A stretch of 64,000 nt of DNA, taken from the NCBI GenBank assembly GCA_010093685.1, contig MU006217.1, positions 458,911 through 522,910 of the forward strand. Reading direction: 5' to 3'. Positions 1 through 10,962 of the stretch are shown here, in pieces. Position numbers and translations under genes: made by a program. This stretch comes from Ophiobolus disseminans (taxonomy: Eukaryota > Ascomycota > Dothideomycetes > Pleosporales > Phaeosphaeriaceae). Within the stretch, counting starts at the first letter, position 1. The number at the start of each line of letters is the position of its first letter. The notes under the pieces are model-generated. The model was not told where the DNA came from, searched no databases, and was given only the letters and a program-made list of their open reading frames with translations.

Positions 1-110
1 AGCACCGCGACAAGGCCGATGAAGAGAAGGAGCTCTGGAAGAACCTGCGCCTCAAGCGAAACGACCGAGGCGAAGTCGTGCTCTTCTTCGCCCCGCCGGA
101 GACCTCGTGA
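1..110 (+). CDS. 3' end of an unidentified gene (partial)
   Basis: The window opens inside a reading frame that closes with TGA at 108-110. The last 35 residues are rich in Lys, Glu and Asp and end in a short hydrophobic stretch followed by APPETS. The codon choice looks like fungal coding sequence. The frame is open from the window edge, so the start and most of the protein lie outside. No family can be recognised from this tail. It could also be a chance open frame, but the composition argues for a real C-terminus. Confidence 0.55.
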   Translation, partial: HRDKADEEKELWKNLRLKRNDRGEVVLFFAPPETS

Positions 111-1127
111 CTAGACGGGGATCTCGACATCATTATTCGGATGCGGACTTGGAGTTGCAGTACTCCGCCGCCGAGTCAAGATTCGACCGACATGAACGAC
201 CTCGATGATTCTGGGGTGTTTGTATGAACACGACGATGGATGGATGGATGGATGGATGGAGCATTACCGGTGGTTGCTTGGCTTGATGATACCCTTCTCT
301 CCTACACCTCTCTTCTTCCTTCTTGGTTGATACCCGACTTCAACGTCAAACAACTTTCTTCGGGTGGGGTTCGATTCGGTTTGGTGACACATGTACATTG
401 GTCTCTTCATCTTTCTTTTTTTCGACAGACCCCCTTTGGTATATCTTATCTTGTCTGCCTACTTTGCTTTGTTTGAAGACGGTATTTCGTTCTTTCTTTT
501 GCTTCTTTCTCGCGTTGTCCCTGCGTTTGGTATCTTTTGGCCAGACTGCGAATCCTTCTTTTTTCGTACCCTTAATACTCCCCTTGGGCTGGACCCGTTC
601 CCGTTCCATCGGCGTTTGTTGTAGGGCATGCGAATATGATTATGTCAATGTCAATATGAATTACTTCGATGTTATCATTGTCTTCAAATTCGCCGAAGTT
701 ATCTGCAATGCTGACTAGTTGGCAAGATAGTCTGGCTACACATACACTTGCGCGCGCCACATCTGCACAGACTATTGATCAATGGACGTGGCATACTATC
801 TCCTGCCTTGAAGAGGCGTAGTAAGATAAGTTGATACCACATCGGCCCGAAGATCGTCGCTGAGGAACAAGAGAGGGCGATAGACATTCGATTGTGTAGG
901 CTCGCAAGACCATCAACGCAAATTTAGCGTCATGCATTTCCAGTAACGACTGTCAATTATGTTTTCTTCTCAACGCACAATCACCATGTATAACGCCACA
1001 TTTCAGTGATGGTTGCACTGCAATGAGTGTCTTCCTATCCAATCTCCACCGAAACACACACCACCATGCGATCCCTCATCATCTCCATATAAATTTGAGT
1101 GGTTTGCTGCTCGCTGTCTGTCCACCG
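111..1127. other. intergenic, no gene seen apart from the microsatellite
   Basis: This is the 3' flank of the partial gene followed by the 3' flank of the small secreted-protein gene, which ends at 1128 on the minus strand. Open frames here are short, lack family signatures and overlap one another on both strands. T-rich tracts around 300-560 fit untranslated sequence. Confidence 0.5.
235..260. repeat. (GATG)n microsatellite
   Basis: Six and a half perfect copies of the tetranucleotide GATG occur here in the 3' flank of the partial gene. Simple repeats of this kind vary in length between strains. Confidence 0.9.
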
Positions 1128-1356
1128 CTACAACGCCGATGTCTTAACACACTGCCCTTTCTGGCAAACAAAATCGGGACAGCAATTGAATTTAGTATCT
1201 GGAACGCATACTATAATGAGGCCATTAGTCTCGACCACGATGGGAAACATCGGGTGAGATCTATCACATACCCCAGGGATTAATGCAAAACGGTCTAGGC
1301 TGAAGTACGGCGGCCGAAGAAAGAGCTGGGATGAGGAGAAGGATGAAGAGCTTCAT
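1128..1356 (-). CDS. small secreted six-cysteine protein (knottin-like spacing), 2 exons
   Basis: Exon 1 is 1356-1272 and exon 2 is 1210-1128; the intron 1211-1271 has a GTATGT donor, a GACTAAT branch and a TTATAG acceptor. The spliced product is 55 residues. It starts MKLF followed by a hydrophobic stretch and SSAA, a typical signal peptide with cleavage expected near residue 16. The mature part has six cysteines at 24, 30, 38, 39, 44 and 49, that is C-X5-C-X7-CC-X4-C-X4-C. This C-C-CC-C-C framework is typical of inhibitor-cystine-knot folds and is common among small fungal secreted effectors. The frame is kept exactly across the splice and all six cysteines fall in the mature region, which supports a real gene. 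A TATA-like element lies about 130 nt upstream. The function is unknown; a role outside the cell, for example as a host-interaction or antimicrobial peptide, is inference. Confidence 0.6.
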
Positions 1357-2062
1357 GTTGAGGCTGTGTCGTCCGAGAACGTGGTTGTGTGGTAGCTGCT
1401 GTGGAAGGACGGGGCGAGTATGATGGCGTGAATGCGATTCGAGGATTGAGTGCTGGAGAGGCAGAACTGGGGGACGAGGCATGCCCTATATATGCCATTT
1501 TCTCCGCATGTAGAGAACCGGGCACGTAGAGAAGTTCGCTCATGGTAGTGCTGAGGCGCATACCTTGTGATGGTTCGCAGTAAGTAGGTTTGTGTATCAG
1601 CCACGTGTACAACCGTTGGACTTCCTCAGGATCAAGCCACAGCGTTAGGCCACCCAAGGACCAAAGAAAACAAGATGGTAGTGGAACGATATACAGGCAT
1701 GATATAGCGCAGGATTATATGGTTTCCACCCACGTCGGGGCTTCTGTAACGGCATGGCGGGGTATGTGCCGTTGGGCTTCACGGACTATATTTGTGCCGT
1801 TATAATTGCACTAGGATGTATGCATGAGGTGGGAGAACATATCGTAGTATTGTGTACGTTCATCATATAAGTCAATATTTGTCAGTGAACAGCTTCACAA
1901 GACTCGGCGGCCGATGGGTTTTTGTAGCCTTGTGACATGTGCCGCCTAATTCGAAATCTCATCGATCAGTACAATGTGAACGTCGGGAGATTGAGAAGAT
2001 TTCGAAGACTAATAGTATTGGGTATCTACCAACGACTCAATTTCCCGACTTTTTGCTATTCC
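1357..2062. other. intergenic, upstream of the secreted protein gene and 3' of RSA4
   Basis: No supportable gene is seen. Open frames on either strand are short and mutually overlapping. The part next to 1357 should hold the promoter of the small secreted protein; the part next to 2062 should hold the 3' UTR of RSA4. Confidence 0.45.
1487..1493 (-). promoter_or_regulatory. TATA-like element upstream of the small secreted protein gene
   Basis: ATATATA (minus strand) lies about 130 nt upstream of the start codon at 1356, a plausible core-promoter distance for a fungal gene. Confidence 0.35.
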
Positions 2063-3598
2063 TCAATTCCTCCATATGCGGACCTGCTTGTCGGCGCCTC
2101 CACTTCCCACTCTCTCGCCGTCTGGGCTCCAGTCTAACGCGAAAACTTGATCTTTGTGACCTGGTAGATCTTCCTTGAGCTTTCCGGTCCGTATATCCCA
2201 CACCTTCAGCGTTGTGTCTTTACTACAACTCGCCAGTAACCGGCTATCAGCGGAGAAACAAACCATATACACCGGGCCAACATGTGCTCGAAGAGTGTTG
2301 AGGAATTTGCCATCGCGCGCAGACCACAGCTTCACGTGGTTATCCCAGGCCGCAGATGCAAGTAGTGCGCCGTCAGGAGAGAAGGTGACCTGGTTGATTT
2401 GCTTTTGATGGCCAGTCATCCTCGTCACAGGCTTTATGCTGCTTAACGGGGTCCACAGAATCAGTGTGCAGTCTTCTGATGCGGTAGCGAGGCGTTCTAC
2501 GATCTCGCCGTTGACCGTGGCTGCCTTCTCGAACCGTGACTTGGCTTTCGCAAGCTTCTCTTCAGGACTTGCAGGTATCTTTCGGGTGTGATCGTGATAC
2601 GACGTTCGTAGCACAAAGTCGGTAGAGAGAGCGAGATGGTTGACCCAATGTGCGTGGCCTGACAACGTATTGACAAGCGTGCCAACTGAAGCGTCCCAGA
2701 CTTTGATGGTCTTGTCATGTGAAGCGGTGTATATCCGCCCAGTGCCACCCCACTTCACGCAGGTTACACTGCCTTTGTGTCCAGCTAGCGCGTAGTCGAT
2801 CTTGCCACCAACTGCATCCCAAACTCTTACTGTGCCGTCTTTTGAGGACGATGCTACCCTTGGCCGTCCTGGCTCTTGTAGGTGGTATGGCTCCCATGAC
2901 AATGAGGTGATGAAGGCCGTGTGTCCCTTCAGCGGACCACCGATCTGCTTTCCCGTCTTTGGATCCCATATCCTAACCTCGTTGTCATATCCTCCAGACG
3001 CCAGTAGCGAGCCATCGGGTGAATAGCTGACGGCAAGGACCCACTTGGTGTGGCCCTTCATCGTGTGCACAGGAGTGCCCGTGTCGCAATCCCATACCCG
3101 CACTGTCTTGTCGCCGCTCCCGCTCGCCATGCGCCCTGAGTCGGATGGCGAGAACTGTACTGCCAATATGTTGTCACCGTGGCCTGATATGGCAGCTGCG
3201 CATCTTGAGACGGCCTTGACTCTGAAGACAGCTTGAGGCGCGTATTGGAGTACAATTTCGCTTTCTGCCGACGCCTTTCCCGATTTTATCAAGGCATTAT
3301 AGAGGTCTTCCTTGTCTCCAAGCGCCTCAGTAGCGCCATCGGGGAAGAAACGGTATGGTATTTTGTCGTCGGCTTGATCTTTGAGTTCGTTCAGAAGGAT
3401 CTCGAGGTTCTTAGTCGTCGCCTGTGAGAGCTGGACTGTGAGAACTGGAAGGCTGCCGCTTTCGCCTGTGGCTTGGTCGACGAAGCGCACTCGTACTGTG
3501 CCATCGGGTATCGTGGTGTCGACGTTTTGCTGCTGGCGAGCAATCTCTCCTTGCTCGCGTTTTTGGCGCTTCGAGGGCGGCGGGTATTGGGTCGCCAT
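2063..3598 (-). CDS. RSA4: ribosome assembly protein 4 (Rsa4/Notchless, NLE1)
   Basis: A 511-residue protein, intronless, in the size range of Rsa4/Notchless. After a short basic, disordered start (KRQKREQ) comes the N-terminal NLE domain (about residues 30-130, VRVRFVDQATGES onward). An eight-bladed WD40 propeller follows to the end, with repeated GH...W/F...WD units such as GSGDKTVRVWD, SGGYDNEVRIWD and SCSKDTTLKVWD. In characterised fungi Rsa4 sits on pre-60S particles; its NLE domain binds the MIDAS of the AAA-ATPase Rea1/Mdn1, which then removes it during nuclear 60S maturation. The acidic MIDAS-binding residue is expected in the loop near ALGDKED but was not verified. The ATG at 3598 is the first in frame and fits the family start. 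The gene is divergent from MSH4. Confidence 0.95.
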   Translation of the reverse strand: MATQYPPPSKRQKREQGEIARQQQNVDTTIPDGTVRVRFVDQATGESGSLPVLTVQLSQATTKNLEILLNELKDQADDKIPYRFFPDGATEALGDKEDLYNALIKSGKASAESEIVLQYAPQAVFRVKAVSRCAAAISGHGDNILAVQFSPSDSGRMASGSGDKTVRVWDCDTGTPVHTMKGHTKWVLAVSYSPDGSLLASGGYDNEVRIWDPKTGKQIGGPLKGHTAFITSLSWEPYHLQEPGRPRVASSSKDGTVRVWDAVGGKIDYALAGHKGSVTCVKWGGTGRIYTASHDKTIKVWDASVGTLVNTLSGHAHWVNHLALSTDFVLRTSYHDHTRKIPASPEEKLAKAKSRFEKAATVNGEIVERLATASEDCTLILWTPLSSIKPVTRMTGHQKQINQVTFSPDGALLASAAWDNHVKLWSARDGKFLNTLRAHVGPVYMVCFSADSRLLASCSKDTTLKVWDIRTGKLKEDLPGHKDQVFALDWSPDGERVGSGGADKQVRIWRN

Positions 3599-3873
3599 AT
3601 TTTCGTCAGTTTTTCTGGGTTTGTCTTATTTCTATAGTAAGATCCCAACAGAGTGTGTTGTTGCTGCGACGTCCACCCCACTCGCTCCATCGCGACTTCC
3701 CAAAAATTTCGGGCTATCGATAAGGACCCGACAGGGGTGACGCGCTACGGCTCGTTCAAGCTTCGACGTGTCTTCCGTCCGATCACCTTTCACCACACTC
3801 AGCAAGTTTCTACAAATTGAGAGATGCAAGACATCAATATTTGATCAACGACTGACACGCAGCACTAACAGCC
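3599..3873. promoter_or_regulatory. divergent promoter RSA4 / MSH4
   Basis: Only 275 bases separate the start codons of RSA4 (minus) and MSH4 (plus), so this interval must hold both promoters. No clear TATA box is seen. It pairs a growth gene with a meiotic gene. Confidence 0.6.
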
Positions 3874-6800
3874 ATGTCGAACCGGTTCAGACCGTCGACT
3901 TCCTACAGCACCTCAGCATCTACCTCGTATGGATATGGCGATTACACCACCACTACTTCACGTCCAGGCACTCGAAGGGGCGGCACTGGCAGACCGTCGA
4001 CAGCTCGACCCAGGACCGGTGCATCTACAATTGCCAGAATTGAGGCTCAAAATGTCGTATGTGCCATTGCCGAATCTCGTGGCATCTCGCCCACAGTCGG
4101 CCTAGCGTTCGTCAATCTAGACACAGCAGAAGCCGTCCTTTGCCAGATTGGTGACAGTCAGACTTACGTTCGTACAATTCATAAGCTAAAGGTTCACGGT
4201 CCATCGGAGATTTTGATCGTATCCACTGCAGCAAGCCCTAAATCGAAGCTCTTCTCCATCATTGAGGAGAACCTCGAGGATATCGGAAGCAAGCTTACCT
4301 TGCTCGACCGCCGCTATTGGGCTGAGTCTACAGGATATGAGTACATTCAGTCTCTTGCGTTCAAGGAGGACGTTGAAGCTATCAAGATCTCAGTGACCGG
4401 TAACTACTACGCTGTCTGCTGTATTGCAGCGGTGAGTGGTCTCTCTGGAGATGAGACCGTATAGCTAATAATTTCAGGCACTCAAGTACATCGACTTGGG
4501 TCTCGGTATGATCTTCACCTACCACTCGCTCAGAATGAGATATGAGCCTTCGGAGGGGTCCATGATGATTGATGTGTCCACGATACACTCGCTGGAGCTT
4601 GTTCAAAACCTCCACAATCCGAAGTCAAAAGACTGTCTGTATGGATTGCTCAACGAGACACTGACGCCTATGGGAGCACGGCTGCTTCGGAACAACGTGT
4701 TACAGCCACTTACTGATGCTGACGTGCTTACTACGCGATACGCTGCGGTCGACGACCTAACTACGAAAGAGGAGATGTTCTTCGCAACGCGAGGTGGTCA
4801 GTCAATAGCTGCTGCTATGATAGCCTCTCTGACTTGCCATAGCACTCAAGAACTTTCTTGATGCCGACAGAATACTGACTGCGGTTCGTGGTTCGCCCAC
4901 TTCACGAGTAGGGCATCATGTGCTAACTGTTAGCTATAGCTAATCATCACACCAAGCAAGCCAACTTTACAGACAACCGAGATGGCCATCAACCAAATCA
5001 TCATGCTAAAGCACTTTGTCGGCTCGGTAAATCCGATTTTCGAAGCACTGACTGGCACAGGCTCAAGTATGCTGGACAACATTCGGGAGGTAATTGCACA
5101 TGAGGTTATGCGGCTACCCTAAGCTAATAACTGGTCTTAGCTTTGCGCTCCGGAGAATGTGGCACCAATACAAGAGCTCATTGACCGGGTGATCAATGAG
5201 GATACCACGTACGCGCGGCAGCCATTGGAGCTGAGGAACCAGCGTATATATGCCGTCAAGTCAGGAGTCAATGGTCTGCTGGATGTCGCACGAACTACAT
5301 ACAAAGAAGCGTCCGAAGATGCATATCAACACTGCACAGAGCTCGGCCGTAAGCTTTGACTGCCTCTGAAAGGCTGAATGTACCCTAACGAGAGCAGAGG
5401 AGTACGAAATTCAGCTTGAACTCAAGTATGAAAATGCACGGCAATTCTACATCAAGATCCCAGCATCTGAGATCGACGATCGGGATCTTCCCCCAATCTT
5501 CACCAACGTCATTCGTCGCAAGAAAAACATTGAGTGTCAGACACTTGAGTTGATGAAGCGCAATCAGAAGGTGGGTTAGTCGCCCCGAATGGCTGAACGA
5601 GGCTCATGATAGCTACAGATCAATGTTTCACATCAAGAGGTCATCCTTATGAGTGCGCATGAAATACACGAGTCTTTTCGTCATCGCTAATGCCGACTAG
5701 GTGACCAAACCGTCGAAAACCTCATCGAAGAAGTTCGCAGCCATATGTCCATCATGTTCAAAATCTGCGAAGCTGTAGCGTTATTGGACATGGTGAGCTG
5801 CCTTTTTATGACTGACATTATGGCAAGCTAATAGCCGAAAGATTGCTTCTTTCGCCCAGCTTGTCACGACCAATGATTATAGTAAGCCGGTTTTTCCAGG
5901 CACATGCTTTGTCAATAGAATTCTACTGATCTCTCTACAGCTAAGCCGCAGCTCACGGATACCCTGGCCATTCAACAAGGACGACATCCGATCAAAGAAA
6001 AGATCATGCGGACGAAGTTCGTCCCCAATGATGTTTACTCGACCCAACAAACGCGGTTTCAGATTATCACCGGCTGCAACATGAGCGGGAAGAGCACATA
6101 CATCCGCTCCGTGGCGCTAATGGTAATCATGGCCCAGATCGGCTGCTAGTAAGTGTTTGCTCATCATTTGCGGCCCGGTACCTGCTAAAAGCTTGCAGTG
6201 TTCCAGCAACCTACGCTTCGTTTCCTATTCTTCATCAGCTCTTCGCTCGACTGGGCATGGACGACAACATCGAGACGAATGTATCTACGTTTGCTGCGGA
6301 GATGAGAGAGATCGCATCCATTCTACGCAACATTGATCGTCGTAGCTTGTAAGTCGACTTGGAGGAACACATGTTATCTGCTGCGCATTGCTGATCGTTG
6401 GGAAGGGCCATCATCGACGAGCTAGGTCGAGGCACCAGTACTAGAGATGGTTTAGCCATTGCGCTAGCCATAGCGGAGGCTCTAGTCTCAAGCAAAGTAA
6501 GTGACAAGGCACACTATATGGCCCTTGCTAAGACGTGTTTAGGCTCTGGTATGGTTTGCAACACACTTCAAAGATCTAGCCACCATCATGGGTGAACGTG
6601 CCGGCGTACAAAATCTGCACCTGGCAATTGAGGTATGCATGTCGCCTAGAGTCAGGACTATTCACTAACAGACATGTGCAGATGGAGCACAACCAGAGCA
6701 TGACGATGTTGTATCGAATCACTCCGGGTGCTGTCAAGGAAGCTAACTATGGTCTCACTCTTGCTCGCGTGGTTCCACTGCCACCTGGTGTAGTTGATCA

Positions 6801-7227
6801 CGCTGCACATGTTGCCCATAAGCTTGAAGCACACTTACTGAAGAAAAAGAAGGCATCGGAAACTGTCTTGAAGGAGAAGCGTCGCAAGCTCATCCTCAAC
6901 CTTCGCGAACATCTCGTCCAAGCGCACACTGGTGTTCTCGAGGGCGAGGTACTTACCGCGTGGCTCAAGGAGCTCCAGAAAGAATTCGTCAACCGCATGA
7001 CAGCTCTCGAAGCCGAGGCATCAAGCGTGGGACAAGAGAGCGATGACGAAGATGAAGTTATGAGGGACAGAAGCGAGTTCGATGACGAAGAAGAGCGTCC
7101 GAGTACCCATGCCAGCCAACGTTCAGTCATGACCATTGATTCGTCCACATCGGCTGGATCCGATTCTACTATTCGGCCAATGTCGAAGGCATCTACGGTT
7201 CGAGCAGTGTCCGACAACGAACGCTAG
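3874..7227 (+). CDS. MSH4: MutS homologue 4, meiotic crossover factor (14 exons)
   Basis: The joined exons encode about 899 residues. Exons: 3874-4431, 4478-4796, 4843-4883, 4940-5089, 5141-5348, 5398-5570, 5619-5652, 5701-5792, 5842-5881, 5941-6148, 6199-6348, 6406-6496, 6543-6632, 6682-7227. All introns are 45-60 nt. A disordered Ser/Thr/Arg-rich N-terminus precedes the MutS connector, core and clamp regions. The ATPase has a Walker A GCNMSGKST (near 6082), a Walker B with AIIDELGRGTS (near 6410) and the ATHF switch (near 6560). As is usual for Msh4, there is no N-terminal mismatch-recognition domain. Msh4 pairs with Msh5 to form MutS-gamma, a sliding clamp that stabilises Holliday-junction intermediates and promotes interfering crossovers in meiosis. 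The long acidic, Ser-rich C-terminal tail (after about residue 830) is a lineage feature. Intron 3 (4884-4939) has a weak GTTCGT donor, chosen because it restores the conserved LIITPSKPT segment. Confidence 0.9.
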
Positions 7228-7372
7228 GAGGGACTACCTGTACACCTGAGATTCCATCCTGAGACATCCGAGGCTATGAGCGTTTCGCGTACGTACGGCG
7301 TTAGCTGAGTAGTATACATTCGTTTGTAACTCTGATAAATTGTACTAGCCACACAATTCTCGAATGCCTACA

Positions 7373-8592
7373 TCACAAAAATGCCTTCGCCCCCTCAAGC
7401 AACTTCTTCGTTCCATCCCTGACCTCTCTTACAATCTCCCCTGCGCCTTTAACCTCCCTCACCAACCCCACCGCACTCCCAGCATACGTCGTCATCCTCG
7501 CCCCCTCTCCCCACCCAGCATCCCCCTTGCCCATCTCCTCATCATACAACTTCATATTTTCCTCATTGCTCATTCCCTTCACTGCATCCCAATAGCTCTG
7601 ATTCAATATGCCCCTCGCGTTATGACTCTCCGCCCACCCCGTCGTACCACGCAACGTATCATACACCTTCGTCCTCGCCGTACTCTGCCCACCATCCGAA
7701 GCCCGCAGAACTTCTTTCTGGTACCCACGCGCAATCTTCGCCTCCGGACAAGCAAGAAACCTCGTCCCCAGCACAACACCCGAAGCACCCAGCACCATCG
7801 CCGCAGACGCACCGCGCGCCTCAGCAATCCCACCCGCCGCCACCACCACCGGACCCGCATACCACTCCGGATGCGTCAATCCAGCGAGCACATCACACAC
7901 CTCCGGCAGCAGCGAGATCAGGCCTGCGCCCTGTGCTAATCCATGACCGCCTGCATCCGTGCCCTGTACAACCAGTACATCAGGCCTCACGCGCTGCACA
8001 ACGTCACGCGCTTCTTTCACACTACCTACCTGCACCCAGACCTTCATTTCCGGTCTAATGTGGCGGAGTATGTTGGTCCAATCAGCCAGGGAATCGAGTG
8101 ATGAAGGAGCGAAGAACCATACTGCTGCGGGCTTATATTGCTGAATGAGGGGCATGGTGAGAGATAGGTTTGCGCCCCAGTTGATGAAGCCTATGCCGAT
8201 TGGGAGGGTGTCGTTGTTGGTGGATAGGGTGGTGGAGTGCAGGAGTTTCCGGGCGTTGTCGAGGTGTGTGTGCAGGTCTGAGACGTCTGTTCCGGCGCCG
8301 ATGAAGCCTATGCCGCCTGTGTTTATGTTAGGGTTTATTGGGTTGATGGTGAGTGGGATGGAGTGGGGGGTCTCGTGATGTAATGGACAGGAGGACGTAT
8401 TGAGAGGAATAGATACTTACCGGCTTTTGATATCTCAACCGCCATGTCCGCTAGTGCGATGAGTCGCATGGGTGCACCCACTACCAGGGGCGTTTGGATC
8501 CATGGGTAGTCGCTTTTAAGCCTTTCAAGGGCGTTCATCATGTAGTCTGTAAGTGTGACTTTTGCTCTGCTTGTCGATAGTTGCATATCCAC
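7373..8592 (-). CDS. nitronate monooxygenase / 2-nitropropane dioxygenase-like flavoprotein
   Basis: Two exons (8592-8421 and 8316-7373) joined across a 104-nt intron with a GTAAGT donor give a 371-residue protein. It has the FMN-binding TIM-barrel pattern of the NMO/enoyl-ACP reductase II family: TPLVVGAPM at the N-terminus, the GGIGFIGAG loop at the splice junction, QGTDAGGHG in the middle and VVAAGGIAEARG followed by GASGVVLGTRFLA for phosphate binding. Family members oxidise alkyl nitronates (for example propionate-3-nitronate) using FMN and O2; the His of GTDAGGH matches the catalytic base region. The substrate is not predictable. The alternative start at 8586 would remove two residues. 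The gene converges with MSH4, with 145 bases between the stop codons. Confidence 0.88.
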
Positions 8593-8937
8593 TTTGCAAA
8601 CTGCTATATCTCGTTGATATTTAACAAACTAGTGTTCTGCAGGTGTAGCGTGTAGAGCGTCACTTAGCAATTAACGTGCTTGGTCGTGAATCATATAATG
8701 CTGAGATTAGGATATCTCCTCGGCTATTCGGTCTCATCGGAAGGGCGGCCGGATCCAGACCTGTAGAACAGAACAGGAACAGCCAGGTGAGTGAAATCCA
8801 AGGCTGATGAACAGCCATCATGGATGCAATTATTACTTATTATTTATGTCAAAGTCTAACGCACCCAGCTGGCGTGCTCCAGAAAATATGCAAACCCGTT
8901 CCCTATGCCCATCATTACAATCGTGTATTCTAAACCT
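8593..8937. other. intergenic between NMO-like gene and CYP51
   Basis: This 345-base stretch combines the promoter of the NMO-like gene with the 3' UTR of CYP51. No other gene is seen. Confidence 0.5.
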
Positions 8938-10562
8938 CTATAGCTCCTTTCCTCTTCGTTCCCATTCAACGGTTCCCGGCGCAAGCGGTCTCGAGAACAA
9001 ACTCGAGTAGTCGGTACCGATAATGTCCTTGCTGCCGTTGACATTTCTGAACTTGAATTCCCTCACAAACGCAACGAGGATAGTTTGCAATTGCATGTAA
9101 GCGAACTGCTCGCCGATACACCTATGTCGTCCAGCGCCAAATGGCAGGTAAGGTGAGTTGGTGCCCTTAGAAACGACGCCCCAGCCGTAGTCAATCTTCT
9201 CGTCATCACCATCGACATCCTCGTAGCTGTGCTGGCCTGCGTCCCATCGATGTGGGTCCCACTTAGCGGGATCTACAAAGTATGTATCGAGTTGTGCAGA
9301 AAAGCCAGGAGAAGACATGAGGTTGTGGGTTGTGGGAATAACGTAGTTGGTCCCCTCGACGACGAGGGGCTGCTTGACCTTGCGCATGATGGAGTGAATA
9401 GGGGCGTGGAGGCGGAGAGTCTCCTTGACGACCTGTGCGTGAAGGGGAAGACTGGAGAGGTCGTCATAGGTGAGGGTTGGGAGGTCTGCGCCAAGAACAG
9501 ACTTTTGCTCTGCGAACAGCTCCTCGACAATATGCGGGTTCTGGGCCAATCGTAGTATTATCCAGGCGATAGTCGAGGAAGACGAATGCTGTCCGGCCAT
9601 GAGGAGGGCGATCATGATTCCGGCAATCTCATGCTCGGGGACCTGAGTACCGTCCTTGTACTTGCAGTCCATCAAATGCCAGATCATGTCGTGCGAGTCC
9701 TTCTTCTGGCTACCAGCCCTGCGCTTGCGAACAATTTCCGAGTACAGGTTGATCATAGTGTCATGGGCCCTGTCGCGTGCGCGGTTGTGTGGGAGCGGAG
9801 CCCATGAGAGCATGAAGTTGATGGGAGAGAAGCCCATGTCGAGATCGTGGTAGATGTCGGCAAACTTGGAGTCGAAGGAGTTGCGGATCTCCTCGCCTTG
9901 GAGAGAGTGGGAGGCGGTGTAGATGGTGAGCTCGGACATGACCTTGGTCACGTCGAAGGTGCCCTTCTGGCCCTTGAAAGCCTTGTGGCGCTTGACGAAG
10001 TCCTCGCATTCCTGGGTGATGATGGTGACGTACGAGCGGAGGGCTTCCTGCGTGAGACCGAACTTGACGAACTGCGTTTGTCAGCAACAGACTAATTGTA
10101 GGGCTACTATGTGCGCACCTTCTTCTGCTCCATGAGCTTTGCGTTGGGGCAGTCGTACACGACATCCTTGCCGAAGACGGGCGTGCAGAGGGGCGCATAG
10201 ATCTCCTCGGCGTTTACGTCCTTGATCTTGCCGTTGAGGATGAAGTTATTGCCCTTGGTGTCCAGGCAGACGGTCATCTTGCGGCCTAGGAGGATGAAGG
10301 TGAAGACGTTGCCATACTTCTTCTGGTTGGCAAAGAAGAAGGCGTACGGGTCCATGCCATATACGACGGTGCTTCCGATGACGGGAAGCCAGTGGAAGAC
10401 GACGGGCGGCTCATTCGGCTTCTTGAGCAGCAGCTGCTGCAGCACGTTGAGCACGATGGCCACGAGGATAAAGGAGGCGAACCCAGAGGCGACGAGGACG
10501 GGCAGCGACGAGTTGGCGGTGAAGTTGCCCAATGGGCCGGCGACGTGAGCGAGGACACCCAT
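8938..10562 (-). CDS. CYP51B: sterol 14-alpha-demethylase (CYP51, Erg11)
   Basis: Exon 1 (10562-10119) and exon 2 (10071-8938), joined across a 47-nt intron, give 525 residues, the usual length of fungal CYP51. An N-terminal membrane anchor (about residues 20-45) is followed by the P450 fold. Visible signatures are the I-helix AGQHSSSST, the KETLRL of the ExxR helix and the haem loop FGAGRHRCIG with its Cys ligand. The enzyme removes the 14-alpha methyl group of eburicol or lanosterol in ergosterol synthesis at the ER and is the azole target. Tyr136 in VVYDCPNAK and the YSSLF motif near the C-terminus have the unmutated state. The start MGVLAHV at 10562 was preferred over an in-frame ATG 120 bases upstream because family members start there. 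The B assignment rests on general resemblance only. Confidence 0.95.
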
Positions 10563-10962
10563 CTTGCACGAGGACGGGGAGAGCGAGGGACTGGAGTGGT
10601 GGTGGATGTTGCTGTTGAGGCTGCGTCGCGATAGATATATTTTACTGGGCTCAGAATGCGCACCAATGAGGCATCCATGCACCCGCGCTGACGGCGGTCA
10701 GGGAAGTCGCGTCAGTCTTGGCAGGGACTGCCGACCGAATCGCGGACTAGAGAGTGCGGACATCTGGCCATTAACGCACGACGCGATGTCCCGTCGTAGA
10801 GAGCCTCACGCCATTCGCTGGAGCTGCATCGGCTGATGTGCCTCCAAAACGGGGACGGAAAAGGGTTGGACTCGAGTTTTGTGAACTGACATTTATTCTG
10901 TGCTATCTTCCGATTGCTTGAACATTACTTCACCCATGCCATCCACCTCAGTTCCACCTAAT
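10563..10962. promoter_or_regulatory. CYP51 upstream region
   Basis: This 400-base interval holds the CYP51 promoter and the 3' UTR of the downstream minus-strand gene. On the minus strand AAAATATATC (around 10629-10638) is a TATA-like element about 70 bases before the CYP51 start codon. No tandem promoter repeats of the kind linked to azole resistance are visible. Confidence 0.45.

Noticed and set aside
364..380. GGTTCGATTC resembles a tRNA B-box
   Set aside because: The flanks do not form a T-stem, and no anticodon arm or A-box lies at the right distance.
7373..7939. 191-codon plus-strand open frame opposite the NMO-like gene
   Set aside because: Its Arg/Pro/His-rich product is the shadow of the GC-rich minus-strand coding sequence; the minus strand has clear FMN-barrel motifs.
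10562..10682. Longer CYP51 start at 10682
   Set aside because: The extra 40 residues are unlike any CYP51 N-terminus, and the MGVLAHV start has the usual anchor spacing.
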